Assembly: GCA_903881085.1 (NCBI GenBank)
Contig: CAIRSA010000127.1
Coordinates: forward strand, 1-64,000
Direction of reading: 5' to 3'
Length of the DNA stretch: 64,000 nt
Source of the DNA: an uncultured Acidobacteriia bacterium
Lineage (GTDB): Bacteria > Acidobacteriota > Terriglobia > Bryobacterales > Bryobacteraceae
Shown: one piece after another, positions 1-8,293 of the stretch
How positions within the stretch are numbered: position 1 is the first letter of the stretch
Layout of the letters: the number at the start of each line of letters is the position of its first letter
Position numbers and translations under genes: made by a program
Notes under the pieces: generated by a model
The model's input: only the letters and a program-made list of their open reading frames with translations
Told to the model about the DNA's origin: nothing
Databases searched by the model: none

Positions 1-110
1 GCGGTTAACCGCATCACATGAGGGGAACCAAACTGCGGGTAGGCGATCGTTTTCAGATCTTGACCTAACCATGAGGCCTGCGGGTGCAGGATACAAGCAA
101 TACCTTGTTT

Positions 111-134
111 GATGTACGGCTTGATGTACGGCTT
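111..134. repeat. 12-bp tandem direct duplication upstream of the first gene
   Basis: The 12-mer gatgtacggctt occurs twice head to tail at 111-122 and 123-134. It lies in the leader of the gene that starts at 178. Nothing else in positions 1-177 could be assigned: open frames run through it but none shows a recognisable protein. The duplication may simply be replication slippage. Confidence 0.6.
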
Positions 135-177
135 GCCGCAGTGATGCGAGGCGGTCTGCTAAAATCGCAGAACGCTT

Positions 178-1347
178 ATGACGGAGACAACTTTACGGCC
201 GGGGATGCGGTTGGGAGCGCTGGATGTGTTGCGCGGGTTGGTGATTGTGATTATGGCGCTCGACCATGTGCGGGACTATTTTCACGAGTCGATGTATGCC
301 CTTGATCCGCTGGATCCGAGGGTTACGACGGTGCTGCTTTACTGCACGCGATGGATTACGCATCTTTGTGCGCCGACCTTCGTGTTCCTGGCTGGCGTTT
401 CGATTTTGCTGCAAGCCGAGAAACGGAAGGACACGGCGAGACTGTCGCGTTTCCTTTTGACGCGCGGGTTGTGGCTGGTGGTGTTGGAGGTAACGGTGAT
501 TTCCTTTGCGTGGTCGTTTTCGCTTCCGTTGCTGATTTTTCTGCAGGTGTTCTGGGCGATTGGATGTTCCATGATGGCGATGGCCGCGCTGGTGTGGCTG
601 CCTCGATATGCGGTGCTGGTGATTGGGGCAGGCATCATTGCGCTGCACAACCTGACGGATGGCATCCAGGGTGGGGGCGTGTGGTGGACTCTCTTGCATA
701 ACCGAGGGCTGTTTCCGTCGCCCACTGCGCCGACGGTTGCCGCTTTTTATCCGCTGCTGCCTTGGTTAGGTGTGATGGCGTTTGGTTACGGAGTGGGGGG
801 CGCGTTTCTTTCCCCGCGGCGCGATCGTATTCTGGTTACCATGGGCGCCTTGATGCTGGGAGTGTTTGCGGTGTTGCGCGCGATGCATGGCTATGGCGAT
901 GCGCTGGGCTGGAGTTGGCAGGGGGACCTGACCAAGACGGCGATGCAGTTCTTCAACGTGCAGAAGTATCCACCATCTTTGCAATATGTGTGCGTAACGC
1001 TGGGGATCATCCTGGTGCTGTTTCCGTGGATTGCGCGGTGGAAGGGGCGCGGGGCGGAGTTTTGCCGCACACTTGGCGCTGTACCATTGGCGTCGTACCT
1101 GGCGCATTTGATCATTCTTCATGCGCTTTCCCTAGGACTGCATTGGGCCACGGGGAGACCGTTTGGTTGGGAGTTCAACACAATCTACAAGCTCTTTACG
1201 GAGCAGGAAGCATTTAAGGGCATGGGATTTCCGTTGTGGGTCGTGTACCCGATGTGGGCCTTGGTGATCGCGCTGGTTTATCCGGTAGCGCGTTATTGGA
1301 GCGATGTGAAGCGACGCCGAAGCGACTGGTGGCTGTCATACCTGTAA
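178..1347 (+). CDS. DUF1624 / heparan-alpha-glucosaminide N-acetyltransferase-like membrane protein
   Basis: A 389-residue polytopic inner-membrane protein. The N-terminus carries the DUF1624/HGSNAT signature: the stretch LDVLRGLVIVIMALDHVRDY at residues 14-33, with the Asp-His pair that marks this acyltransferase-like family, and then about ten hydrophobic segments. Family members are thought to move acyl groups across the membrane onto sugars or glycolipids; the substrate here cannot be read from sequence. The start is an ATG 12 bases after an AT-rich segment (taaaat at 160-165). It ends 25 bases before hpnH, which has its own promoter-like sequence. Whether it works with the hopanoid gene is unknown. 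Confidence 0.8.
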   Translation: MTETTLRPGMRLGALDVLRGLVIVIMALDHVRDYFHESMYALDPLDPRVTTVLLYCTRWITHLCAPTFVFLAGVSILLQAEKRKDTARLSRFLLTRGLWLVVLEVTVISFAWSFSLPLLIFLQVFWAIGCSMMAMAALVWLPRYAVLVIGAGIIALHNLTDGIQGGGVWWTLLHNRGLFPSPTAPTVAAFYPLLPWLGVMAFGYGVGGAFLSPRRDRILVTMGALMLGVFAVLRAMHGYGDALGWSWQGDLTKTAMQFFNVQKYPPSLQYVCVTLGIILVLFPWIARWKGRGAEFCRTLGAVPLASYLAHLIILHALSLGLHWATGRPFGWEFNTIYKLFTEQEAFKGMGFPLWVVYPMWALVIALVYPVARYWSDVKRRRSDWWLSYL

Positions 1348-1360
1348 TGCGGGGTATAAT
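1333..1360 (+). promoter_or_regulatory. Probable sigma-70-type promoter of hpnH
   Basis: A perfect TATAAT lies at 1355-1360 and CTGTCA, a fair -35 match, at 1333-1338, separated by 16 bp. The -10 is 12 bp upstream of the hpnH ATG, so the leader would be very short. The -35 overlaps the 3' end of the preceding gene. Confidence 0.5.
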
Positions 1361-1372
1361 GAAGAAATACCT

Positions 1373-2506
1373 ATGAGTGTTCCCATATCCCAGATGTGGA
1401 CCGTGGCCAGCTATGTGATTAAGCAGCAGCTTCGCGGCCGTAAGCGGTATCCGCTTGTGATGATGCTTGAGCCGTTGTTCCGCTGTAATCTGGCGTGCGC
1501 AGGCTGTGGGAAGATTCAGTATCCGGCACACATTCTGAAGCGCAATATGCCCGTGGATGAGGCCTTGGCTGCGGTGGACGAGTGCGGGTCGCCGATGGTG
1601 GCGATTCCGGGTGGCGAACCGCTGATGCATCCGGAGATTCACAAGATTGTTGAGGGATTGGTTGCGCGCAAGAAGTACATTTACTTGTGCACCAACGCTC
1701 TGCTGCTCAAAGAAAAGATCGGCAATTTCACGCCAAGCAAGTACCTGACGTTCAATGTTCACATGGACGGGCAGAAGGAACATCACGACTTCGCCGTGTG
1801 CAAAGAAGGCGGCTACGACGAAGCGGTTGAGGGCATTAAAGAAGCGCTGAAGCGCGGCTTCCGCGTGACGACGAACTCTACCTTGTTCGATGGGACCGAT
1901 GCGAAGAGCGTGCGTGCATTCTTCGACGAAATGATGGAACTGGGCGTCGAGGGCATTACGGTTTCGCCGGGGTACCAGTATGAGAAGGCGCCCGATCAGC
2001 AGCACTTTCTGGGCCGCGAGAATACGCGCCAGTTGTTCCGCGCGATTCTCTCGAACCGCAAGTCGAGTTGGAAGTTCAATCTGTCGCCGCTGTTCCTGGA
2101 GTTTCTGGCCGGCAAGCGCGATTACGACTGCACGCCATGGGGCATGCCGACTTACAACATGTTCGGCTGGCAGAAGCCGTGCTACCTGTTGCAGGATGGT
2201 TACGCGGAATCATTCCAAGAACTGTTGGACGCGACCGAGTGGCATAAATACGGGCAGGAATCGGGCAATCCGAAGTGCGCCAATTGCATGGTGCACAGCG
2301 GCTACGAAGCATCGGCAGTGAATCACACGTTCAGTTCGTTGGGTGGATTTCTGGCAACGGTGAAGGCGACTTTGTTTAGCAAATATCCCGATCAGGAAGC
2401 ACTGCGGATGTTGGATGAGCCGGCGAAGCCGATCCATATTGCAGGTCAATTGGTGCAGATAGGTGCTTCGAAGGACAGTAAGTCGCGGGAGACAACGCAC
2501 GCGTGA
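1373..2506 (+). CDS. hpnH: HpnH, hopanoid biosynthesis radical SAM protein (adenosylhopane synthase)
   Basis: A 377-residue radical S-adenosylmethionine enzyme. The [4Fe-4S] cysteines are C38, C42 and C45 in RCNLACAGCG (CX3CX2C), followed by a GGEPL segment typical of radical SAM barrels. The family joins the 5'-deoxyadenosyl group to diploptene to make adenosylhopane, the first step towards C35 hopanoids. A C-terminal cysteine pair (NPKCANCMVH) probably belongs to the conserved SPASM-like tail. The length is slightly above the usual 330-350 residues because of a polar tail. The stop overlaps the GTG start of the next gene by four bases (GTGA), which indicates translational coupling. No other hopanoid genes are in this window. 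Confidence 0.93.
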   Translation: MSVPISQMWTVASYVIKQQLRGRKRYPLVMMLEPLFRCNLACAGCGKIQYPAHILKRNMPVDEALAAVDECGSPMVAIPGGEPLMHPEIHKIVEGLVARKKYIYLCTNALLLKEKIGNFTPSKYLTFNVHMDGQKEHHDFAVCKEGGYDEAVEGIKEALKRGFRVTTNSTLFDGTDAKSVRAFFDEMMELGVEGITVSPGYQYEKAPDQQHFLGRENTRQLFRAILSNRKSSWKFNLSPLFLEFLAGKRDYDCTPWGMPTYNMFGWQKPCYLLQDGYAESFQELLDATEWHKYGQESGNPKCANCMVHSGYEASAVNHTFSSLGGFLATVKATLFSKYPDQEALRMLDEPAKPIHIAGQLVQIGASKDSKSRETTHA

Positions 2507-2874
2507 GCGATCGCGAAGTATTGCAGGGCTGGATCCCCGGATTAGCGACTGAGGAAGAGACGCGGCAGGCGCTGGAGTTGGCGTTCAACTATCGCGGCGA
2601 TGTCACTATCACGCTGAAGAATGGCACGAAGCTGGATTGCTACATCTTCGATCGCAGATCGTCGGTGACGCTGCATGATTCCGTGGTGCGCGTGTTTCCA
2701 CAGGGATCGACGGAGAAGAAGTCCATTCGCTATTCCGAGATTGCCGGCCTGGAATTCACCGGGCGCGATACGGCGGCGGGCAAGAGTTGGGAAGCGTGGG
2801 TAAAGAAGTATCTGGAAAAGAAGGCCGCGGGCGAGAAGAATATCGAACTGCTGCCGGATTCGCTGGACGAGTAA
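2503..2874 (+). CDS. Small conserved-looking protein coupled to hpnH
   Basis: A 123-residue soluble protein with no signal peptide and no membrane segment. It starts at GTG inside the last codons of hpnH (GTGA overlap), so the two are very likely co-translated. The N-terminus is helical and acidic (EEETRQALELAFNYRGD), the centre has beta-strand character (VTITLKNGTKLDCYIFDRR), and the tail is charged. It resembles small Sm-like or PilZ-like beta folds in composition, but I do not recognise a family. The coupling suggests a role in hopanoid synthesis, which is inference only. Confidence 0.75.
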   Translation: MSDREVLQGWIPGLATEEETRQALELAFNYRGDVTITLKNGTKLDCYIFDRRSSVTLHDSVVRVFPQGSTEKKSIRYSEIAGLEFTGRDTAAGKSWEAWVKKYLEKKAAGEKNIELLPDSLDE

Positions 2875-2896
2875 TTCCATTACAATAAAGGCAGCC

Positions 2897-3763
2897 ATGC
2901 CTATTCGAACAATCCTCCTCATGGCGCTGGCCGCCGCGCTTCCGCTGACGGCACAAAAGACAAAGACACAAGCACCGAAGGCGCTGGGTATTACTGCCGT
3001 GGCCGTTTCGCAGTATGAAGACGGACCGGCCGTGCCCGACGATTTTTCGTTCGACCCGGGCGAGACCGTGTTTGTGCGCTTCCAGATTGAGGGCTACAAA
3101 GCGCCACCGGAAGACGAGCCGGGCAAGACGCGGCTGAGCTACATGCTCGATGCGAAAGACCCGTCAGGCGTGGCGATGGTTGAGCCGAAGACGGGCAAGG
3201 TGGAAGTGGAACTTGCGCCACAGGACAAAGAGTGGCTGCCCAAGGTGCGGCACATCGCCGTGGTTCCTTCCACTGCGGTGAGTGGCGAATACAAGTTCAG
3301 TGCCGCGGTTCGCGATGGCTTGTCGAACGCCGAAGCGAAGCGGGACATTGTGTTTCGCGTACGCGGGCGCAAGGTGGAGCCGAGCGATAAGCTGGCGATT
3401 CGCAACTTCCGGTTTCTGCGTAGTGAAGACGATTTGAAACCGCTGGCGGTGGCTGCCTACAGCGCCGGGTCGCCGGTGTGGGCGCGGTTTGAACTCGTGG
3501 GTTACAAGCTGGGCGAGAAGAACGCGCTCGATGTGGAATACGGCCTGGCCGTGTTTCGCGCCAATGGCGAAAAAATGTTTGAGCAGCCGGTGGCGGCGGG
3601 CGATCAGGAGCCGAGTTTCTATCCGAAGCGGTTTGTGCCGGGGGCGCTGAGTTTGAATCTGACCAAGGACATTGCCAAGGCTCCGTATACGATCGAACTT
3701 ACTGCACGTGACAAGTTGGGGAAGCAGACCGTCTCGCAGAAGTTCGAATTCACGGTTGAGTAG
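2897..3763 (+). CDS. Secreted protein of unknown function with two repeated beta domains
   Basis: A 288-residue protein with a signal peptide (MPIRTILLMALAAALPLTAQ, cleavage expected near residue 19), so it is probably periplasmic. Two halves look alike: each has a segment of the type FDPGETVFVRFQIEGYK / SAGSPVWARFELVGYKLGE followed by a description-like beta strand, which points to two tandem Ig-like or beta-sandwich domains. No enzyme motif was found. It lies 22 bp after the hpnH-coupled gene and its end overlaps the convergent pectate lyase gene by 14 bp. Confidence 0.7.
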   Translation: MPIRTILLMALAAALPLTAQKTKTQAPKALGITAVAVSQYEDGPAVPDDFSFDPGETVFVRFQIEGYKAPPEDEPGKTRLSYMLDAKDPSGVAMVEPKTGKVEVELAPQDKEWLPKVRHIAVVPSTAVSGEYKFSAAVRDGLSNAEAKRDIVFRVRGRKVEPSDKLAIRNFRFLRSEDDLKPLAVAAYSAGSPVWARFELVGYKLGEKNALDVEYGLAVFRANGEKMFEQPVAAGDQEPSFYPKRFVPGALSLNLTKDIAKAPYTIELTARDKLGKQTVSQKFEFTVE

Positions 3764-5123
3764 GGGCGCAGAGTTTTTCGTTCCACGCGGTGACGCCTTC
3801 AACGCCGGCGCGCGCGGCGACACAGGCCACGGCGTCTTCGGGCTTCATGCGATGGAAGGGCAGGACGCGCAGATCGCGGCGGTAGCCGGGCGTGGGGACC
3901 GCGGCTGGTTCAGACTCTGCCATCACGACATTCGACGTTGCGATGTTGTCCTTCAGGCGGATGAAGCCGAGGGTGTCTTCGGGCATTTTCGATGCGCCTG
4001 GAGTGGTGGTGGTCCAGACGGCGCGGTGGCGTCCCCACTTTTTTGAGAGCGGCACGAAGGCGTTTTCTTCTACCAGGGCGCGGGCGGCGTTGGAGACGAA
4101 GATCGAATACGCGTCGCTGAATGAACCGTCGGCGCGTCGCATGGCGGCGATGGCGAACACGTTGTTGACCACGTCGGCCATGACATGTCCGAACACGCGT
4201 GGATGGCGCTGCGCGGTGCGGATGAAGAGGTTGCCAAGCAGCGTGATCTGGAATGCCGGCGGGGCATCGCGATTGGCTTTGAAGTAGGCGTCGTCGCACA
4301 GGGGCGTGCCTCTTTCGCCGCAGGTGAAGGTGCCGAAGAGCATGGTCTTATCGTGCTTCTCAATGCGGTTGAAGGCCACGGTGACGCGGGCTTGACCGGG
4401 CAAGGGCTTGCGCGGGCTGGTGGTAATATCGATGCAGCCATCGCCGCATTCCGAAAGCGAGTTATGCAGGATGGCCACGCGGTCAAACAGGCCGTTGAGA
4501 CGGATGCAGCTTTCGGCATCGCCTTCATCGGCTTTCGATTCGTAGTTGGTTTTGTGGAAGGTGATGCGATGGATGATCACGTTCCTGGTGCTGAAGACGT
4601 AGACCTGGCCGACGTTGACTGGCGATTCGAGTAAGACGTGGGAACAGGCTCCGTCGAGCGTGGTGTTATCGGGCAGGCGGACGGGTGCTTTGAGCGTGAT
4701 TTTCGGGACGCGGAAGACTATCCACTTAGGCTTGTTGGAGCGCCGGGCGCGTTCTACGGCTTCTCGCAGGGAGCCTGGGATTACGGGCTCCTTTTTATCT
4801 GGGTCGTAGTCTTGGGCGTTGGTTACGTCGATGAGTTCTCCGCCTAGTCCGCCAGTGGTGCCGGCTTCCTTTGCGTACCCAGTGATTTCATCGAGGACGG
4901 TAGCGGCGATAACGTGGTTGTCTTTGATAGTTAGGCCGCCGGTGCAGGCGTGCGTTGCGGCGGCGGCTTTGGCCAGGCCGGATTCGAGGGTGCGGATGCC
5001 TGAGGTGTCGTCCTGGGCTTGGGCGAGCACGCACGTAAATACTAAGATAGAAGATAAGAAGAGGCTGATTGCCAATCGGCCGCAGTGCGCCCAGCATGGG
5101 CAGAATCCAGTGACTAGTTGCAT
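3750..5123 (-). CDS. Secreted pectate lyase family 1-like protein
   Basis: A 457-residue right-handed beta-helix protein with a signal peptide (hydrophobic LAISLFLSSILVFTCVLA ending AQAQD near residue 37). Pectate-lyase-type features are GSLREAVERA, KWIVFRV, ECGDGCIDIT and RHPRV, the last close to the catalytic Arg loop (RxPxxR) of PL1 enzymes. PL1 enzymes cleave polygalacturonate by Ca2+-dependent beta-elimination. The substrate may differ because overall similarity could not be measured. The first ATG gives a long signal peptide with no clear ribosome binding site, so the true start may be further in. It converges on the secreted-protein gene and overlaps it by 14 bp. Confidence 0.75.
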   Translation of the reverse strand: MQLVTGFCPCWAHCGRLAISLFLSSILVFTCVLAQAQDDTSGIRTLESGLAKAAAATHACTGGLTIKDNHVIAATVLDEITGYAKEAGTTGGLGGELIDVTNAQDYDPDKKEPVIPGSLREAVERARRSNKPKWIVFRVPKITLKAPVRLPDNTTLDGACSHVLLESPVNVGQVYVFSTRNVIIHRITFHKTNYESKADEGDAESCIRLNGLFDRVAILHNSLSECGDGCIDITTSPRKPLPGQARVTVAFNRIEKHDKTMLFGTFTCGERGTPLCDDAYFKANRDAPPAFQITLLGNLFIRTAQRHPRVFGHVMADVVNNVFAIAAMRRADGSFSDAYSIFVSNAARALVEENAFVPLSKKWGRHRAVWTTTTPGASKMPEDTLGFIRLKDNIATSNVVMAESEPAAVPTPGYRRDLRVLPFHRMKPEDAVACVAARAGVEGVTAWNEKLCAPTQP

Positions 5124-5428
5124 AAGTTGATAATCGTATTGAGAAGCTGACTGCCCTTTACCTCGCGCTTGCGCTAATGGAAAGGCCTGGGGTGTTCGTT
5201 TGTCCTGGCGACGAAGGCTTCGATGACGCCGCGTAGCTGATACTTACTTGCGAAACTTGCGCCACATAGAGATTTGCGGGGCAATTACGGTGGCAACGAT
5301 CCGGGCAGGGGTGCCAAACCGGTAGCTTCTGACATCTTTGGCGATCACCGCCATCGCCGCGATCCTGGGTGTAACGGTCCGGCTGCGAAGCCAGCGGGGT
5401 CTCAGAATCGAGACCTCTTCTGTATCAA
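5124..5428. other. Gene-free stretch between pectate lyase and SDR genes
   Basis: About 305 bases without a convincing gene. On the plus strand, 5290-5430 can be read as a short hydrophobic stretch followed by RLRSQRGLRIETSSV, but it is interrupted by a stop and has no start or binding site. It may be a decayed membrane-protein fragment. The pectate lyase promoter must lie at its left end. Confidence 0.3.
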
Positions 5429-6166
5429 CTATACCGTCTTCGTAGCCCCACCATCCAGGTCGATTAAGGCACCGTGGAGAAAACGGCCCTCGGGGCCGGT
5501 GATGTAGGCGACCAGGTTGGCCACGTCCTCTGGCTCGCCGATCTTGGTCACTCCCAGAGCCGTGACGAATTCCTGCTCGGAGGCGAAGGAGGCCAGGCGC
5601 TTCGCGAAGCGCTCCGTACGGATTGTGCCTGGGTTCACCAAGTTCACCTGCACTCCGTCGCGAAGCCCCACTTCGGCCATGGCCTTGGAAAAAGACAGCA
5701 AGGCGGCGTTGACGGACCCGCCGATGGTGAACTCAGCACCGGGAGTGCGGCCGCCGACCCCGGCGATGTTCAGAAGCGACCCGCCGGTGGCCTTCAAGTG
5801 GGGCCAAGTGGCGCGAGTGAGCCTCACAGCGCCGAACAGCTTCAGCGCGTAGCCGTCGGCCCAATCGTCGTCGGTCAGTTCCAGAAAGTCGCCGCGCCTG
5901 GTTGCGCCGGCGTTGTTCACCACGACGTCGATGCGACCGAACTGCTTCAAGGCGTGCTCGACCAAACGGCCGGGGGAGTCAGGCAAACGCAGGTCGGCGG
6001 GGAAAATCGAGGCGGCCCCACTTTGCCCCACAATTTCCCCTCTTACCGCCTCCAAAGCGGCCTCATCGCGGGCACTTAGCACCACTAGGGCCCCGTCGCG
6101 GGCCAAACGGAGGGCAATTGCCCTCCCGATGCCCCTACTGGCCCCACTTACGATGGCGGTCTTCAT
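5429..6166 (-). CDS. SDR-family protein lacking the Ser-Tyr-Lys catalytic residues
   Basis: A 245-residue short-chain dehydrogenase/reductase. The Rossmann cofactor motif is intact (SGASRGIG, residues 8-15), as are the NNAG strand (VVVNNAGA) and the C-terminal DLDGGATKTV. The catalytic region is altered: where classical SDRs have a Ser and then YxxxK, this protein reads NIAGVGG and then FTIGGSVNAALLSFSKA, with no Tyr and no Lys at the expected places. I recall other SDR proteins with the same GGSVNAAL motif, so this looks like a subfamily trait and not decay. It may bind a dinucleotide without classical reductase chemistry. Its ATG overlaps the stop of the upstream DinB-like gene (ATGA), so the two are coupled. 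Confidence 0.85.
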   Translation of the reverse strand: MKTAIVSGASRGIGRAIALRLARDGALVVLSARDEAALEAVRGEIVGQSGAASIFPADLRLPDSPGRLVEHALKQFGRIDVVVNNAGATRRGDFLELTDDDWADGYALKLFGAVRLTRATWPHLKATGGSLLNIAGVGGRTPGAEFTIGGSVNAALLSFSKAMAEVGLRDGVQVNLVNPGTIRTERFAKRLASFASEQEFVTALGVTKIGEPEDVANLVAYITGPEGRFLHGALIDLDGGATKTV

Positions 6167-6633
6167 ACGCCGCCAACCGCCTCAATCTGGGCCAGATGAT
6201 TCAAATCGTGGCCGGCCATGGTCTCAATGATGACGCCCAAAACCATCTCGCCCCGCTCGGGATGAGTCAATTTCTTGCTCAACTCCTCCTTCGTGATGGA
6301 GGCGATCAGTTTCAGATTCCATTCGCGGGCCGCGGCGAACATCTCCAGGGCCGACATCGCATCATATATGGCGTAGCGGGCGGCCCAGCCATCCTGGTCA
6401 AACGGCTGAATCGTATGAAAAGGCTCGGCTAAACTCTGCCGCAGACGGAAGGCGAAGACCAGTTCGGTGTCGGCAAGATGGCAAATTACCTCGCGCGGAC
6501 TCCACTTGCCCGGTGCCGGCGATTGGTCCACAGCCCCACCTAGAGCTCGAACAAGGTCATTTAAACGGTTTGCGGTGGCGGAAATCACCTGCCGCGGGTC
6601 TTGATCAGCGAGAAATGATGCGTAAGGGTTCAT
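6163..6633 (-). CDS. DinB-like (DinB_2) four-helix metal-binding protein
   Basis: A 156-residue DinB/YfiT-type protein. The putative metal ligands are H52 (CHLADTE), H142 and H146 (GHDLNHLAQ), and the segment SPAPGKWSPREVICHLAD is typical of the family. Members are often thiol-dependent transferases or damage-induced proteins; the reaction is unknown here. It is the first gene of a two-gene minus-strand operon with the SDR gene and diverges from the mraZ promoter region. Confidence 0.85.
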   Translation of the reverse strand: MNPYASFLADQDPRQVISATANRLNDLVRALGGAVDQSPAPGKWSPREVICHLADTELVFAFRLRQSLAEPFHTIQPFDQDGWAARYAIYDAMSALEMFAAAREWNLKLIASITKEELSKKLTHPERGEMVLGVIIETMAGHDLNHLAQIEAVGGV

Positions 6634-6823
6634 TCAGATCCAGCGTATCACGCAGAAAAGGCGAAGGAAAGGCGAAGCGGGATGCAAAAGTGGGGATTCA
6701 CGAACTCGGAAAAATCCGAGGTACTAAGGTGATCTCTTATGCTAGGACGATTTTCTCAGCAAAAACCCCAACAGGTTGAGTAAAACACACCCCTACCGCT
6801 ACATCTTGTACCTTGGAAAGGTA

Positions 6824-6853
6824 TTGTACTTCCAGATCAACCTGTCGTAATAT
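6824..6853 (+). promoter_or_regulatory. Probable promoter of the division/cell-wall operon
   Basis: TTGTAC at 6824-6829 (-35) and TAATAT at 6848-6853 (-10), with an 18-bp spacer. Transcription would start near 6860, exactly where the GTGG box array begins. The rest of the 6634-6823 intergenic DNA shows nothing assignable. Confidence 0.5.
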
Positions 6854-6859
6854 GAACCA

Positions 6860-6907
6860 GTGGCAGAAAGTGGGGCCGATACCCACTCAGTGAAGGACAA
6901 GTGGAGC
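6860..6907 (+). promoter_or_regulatory. Phased GTGG box array, probable MraZ operator
   Basis: GTGG-type boxes begin at 6860 (gtggca), 6870 (gtggggc), 6890 (gtgaag) and 6901 (gtggag), and a reverse-complement box (acccac) sits at 6881-6886. The boxes therefore recur about every 10-11 bp on one face of the helix. MraZ proteins bind tandem TGGGN/GTGGG repeats spaced one helical turn apart and repress their own operon. The array lies just downstream of the -10 and runs into the mraZ start. Confidence 0.6.
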
Positions 6908-7383
6908 AAATACCCAATTCGACAGTCCGCGACCATCCCCGTGGGATGAAAGTGGTGACTGTGGACACGAAGGGGCGCATGACTCTGCCGGTGGAGTTCA
7001 AGGAGTACCTCACGAGATTGGGGGACACGAAAGTGTTCATTACCACGACTGACCTTAAGTTGATTAAGATTTTCCCACTTTCGACGTGGAATGACAACGA
7101 GAATTTTTTCGAGAAGTTGACCGAGGATGCGGCAAGAGCAGAGCGGATCCGGTTTATCGCCAACGATTATGGCGCCGATTCGGGCATCGATTCGAACGGT
7201 AGATTGTTGATGCCACAGCAGTTAAGAGATCATTTCGGGTTGGAAAACACGCAGGTCCGGATTGAATGCCAGAAAGGCTTCTTCCGGGTCTACACGCAGA
7301 AGCATTACGAAGAGTACAAGCGTCAGGCGGAACAGACTCTCGAAGAAGACAATGCCGCTCTGATTGCCAAGGGCATGAAGTAG
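6901..7383 (+). CDS. mraZ: MraZ, transcriptional regulator of the dcw cluster
   Basis: A 160-residue protein with the two AbrB-like half-domains of MraZ: DTKGR at residues 22-26 followed by MTLPVEF, and DSNGR at 97-101 followed by LLMPQQLRD. MraZ forms ring oligomers that bind GTGGG repeats and control cell division genes. The GTG start at 6901 has AAGGA just upstream at 6893-6897 but gives a 12-residue extension over the usual start; an internal ATG at 6946 fits the family length better but has no binding site. It is the first gene of the dcw operon, 7 bp before rsmH. Confidence 0.93.
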   Translation: MEQIPNSTVRDHPRGMKVVTVDTKGRMTLPVEFKEYLTRLGDTKVFITTTDLKLIKIFPLSTWNDNENFFEKLTEDAARAERIRFIANDYGADSGIDSNGRLLMPQQLRDHFGLENTQVRIECQKGFFRVYTQKHYEEYKRQAEQTLEEDNAALIAKGMK

Positions 7384-7390
7384 GAAATGA

Positions 7391-8257
7391 ATGGAACACT
7401 ATCCAGTACTGCTCCGCGAAAGTATCGAGCTGCTGGACGTACAGCCGGACGGAATTTACGTGGAAGCGACCTGCGGCTTGGGCAACCACAGCCGGGCGAT
7501 TGCGGCGAAACTCACAACCGGCAAGTTGTATGCCTGTGACCGGGACGCAGAGTCGCTGGCAAAAGCCAGAGCGAATTCGGAAGAGTTTGTGGACCGGATC
7601 GAGTTCGTCCATGTGAAGTTTTCGGACCTGCAGAGCGAGATGAAGAAGCGCGGCGTGGGACGAGTGAACGGAGTTCTTGCCGACCTGGGGGTGAGCCGCT
7701 ATCAGCTCACCAGTGCGGAGCGAGGTTTTTCGTTTCAGAACGACGGCGATTTGGACATGAGAATGGACCGCGCCGAGGGGCAGACCGCAGCCGATATTGT
7801 GAATTTTACAGCCGAAAGACAACTCGCAGACTGGATTTATCAGCTGGGAGAAGAAAGGAGCTCGCGTCAGATAGCTGCTGCAATCCTTCGTGCCCGGCCG
7901 ATTAGATCTACCCTCCATTTGGCGGGAGTGATCGCATCGGCCACACGCAGGGCCGGCAAGCTGAATCCGGCGACGAAAACCTTTATGGCACTTAGGCAAC
8001 TGGTGAACGAAGAACCCGAGGAGTTGGACGCGCTGCTAACAGCGGCTCCGCTGCTGACCGCTCCGGAAGGGCGAATCGCGATGATCAGTTTTATGAGTTT
8101 AGAAGACCGCCGCGTGAAACGGGCATTTCAGGCACTGGCCCGCGAGGGGCGCGCGGAGATACTTACTAAGCACGTAGTTGTTCCGTCGGACGAAGAAGTT
8201 TATTCGAACAGTGCATCGCGTAGTGCCAAGCTCAGGGCACTGCGGATGCTTCAGTAA
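7391..8257 (+). CDS. rsmH: RsmH, 16S rRNA (cytosine-1402-N4)-methyltransferase
   Basis: A 288-residue SAM-dependent methyltransferase that modifies C1402 in the ribosomal P site. Motifs seen: HYPVLLRE at the start, EATCGLGNHS (residues 25-34, SAM loop), LADLGVSRYQL, RGFSFQNDGDLDMRMD, and SFMSLEDR (233-240). The last usually reads SFHSLEDR; here the His is Met235. The SAM loop also has CGLG where many homologues have FGxGGHS. It is somewhat shorter than the E. coli enzyme (313 residues). It follows mraZ as in most dcw clusters. Confidence 0.92.
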   Translation: MEHYPVLLRESIELLDVQPDGIYVEATCGLGNHSRAIAAKLTTGKLYACDRDAESLAKARANSEEFVDRIEFVHVKFSDLQSEMKKRGVGRVNGVLADLGVSRYQLTSAERGFSFQNDGDLDMRMDRAEGQTAADIVNFTAERQLADWIYQLGEERSSRQIAAAILRARPIRSTLHLAGVIASATRRAGKLNPATKTFMALRQLVNEEPEELDALLTAAPLLTAPEGRIAMISFMSLEDRRVKRAFQALAREGRAEILTKHVVVPSDEEVYSNSASRSAKLRALRMLQ

Positions 8258-8293
8258 CAAGGGCCGGTAGTTAGTAACAAGAGGTAACAACCA

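Noticed and set aside
5290-5430. Possible ABC-permease-like fragment upstream of the SDR gene's 3' end
   Set aside because: Short, interrupted by a stop and with no motif; similarity could not be supported by eye.
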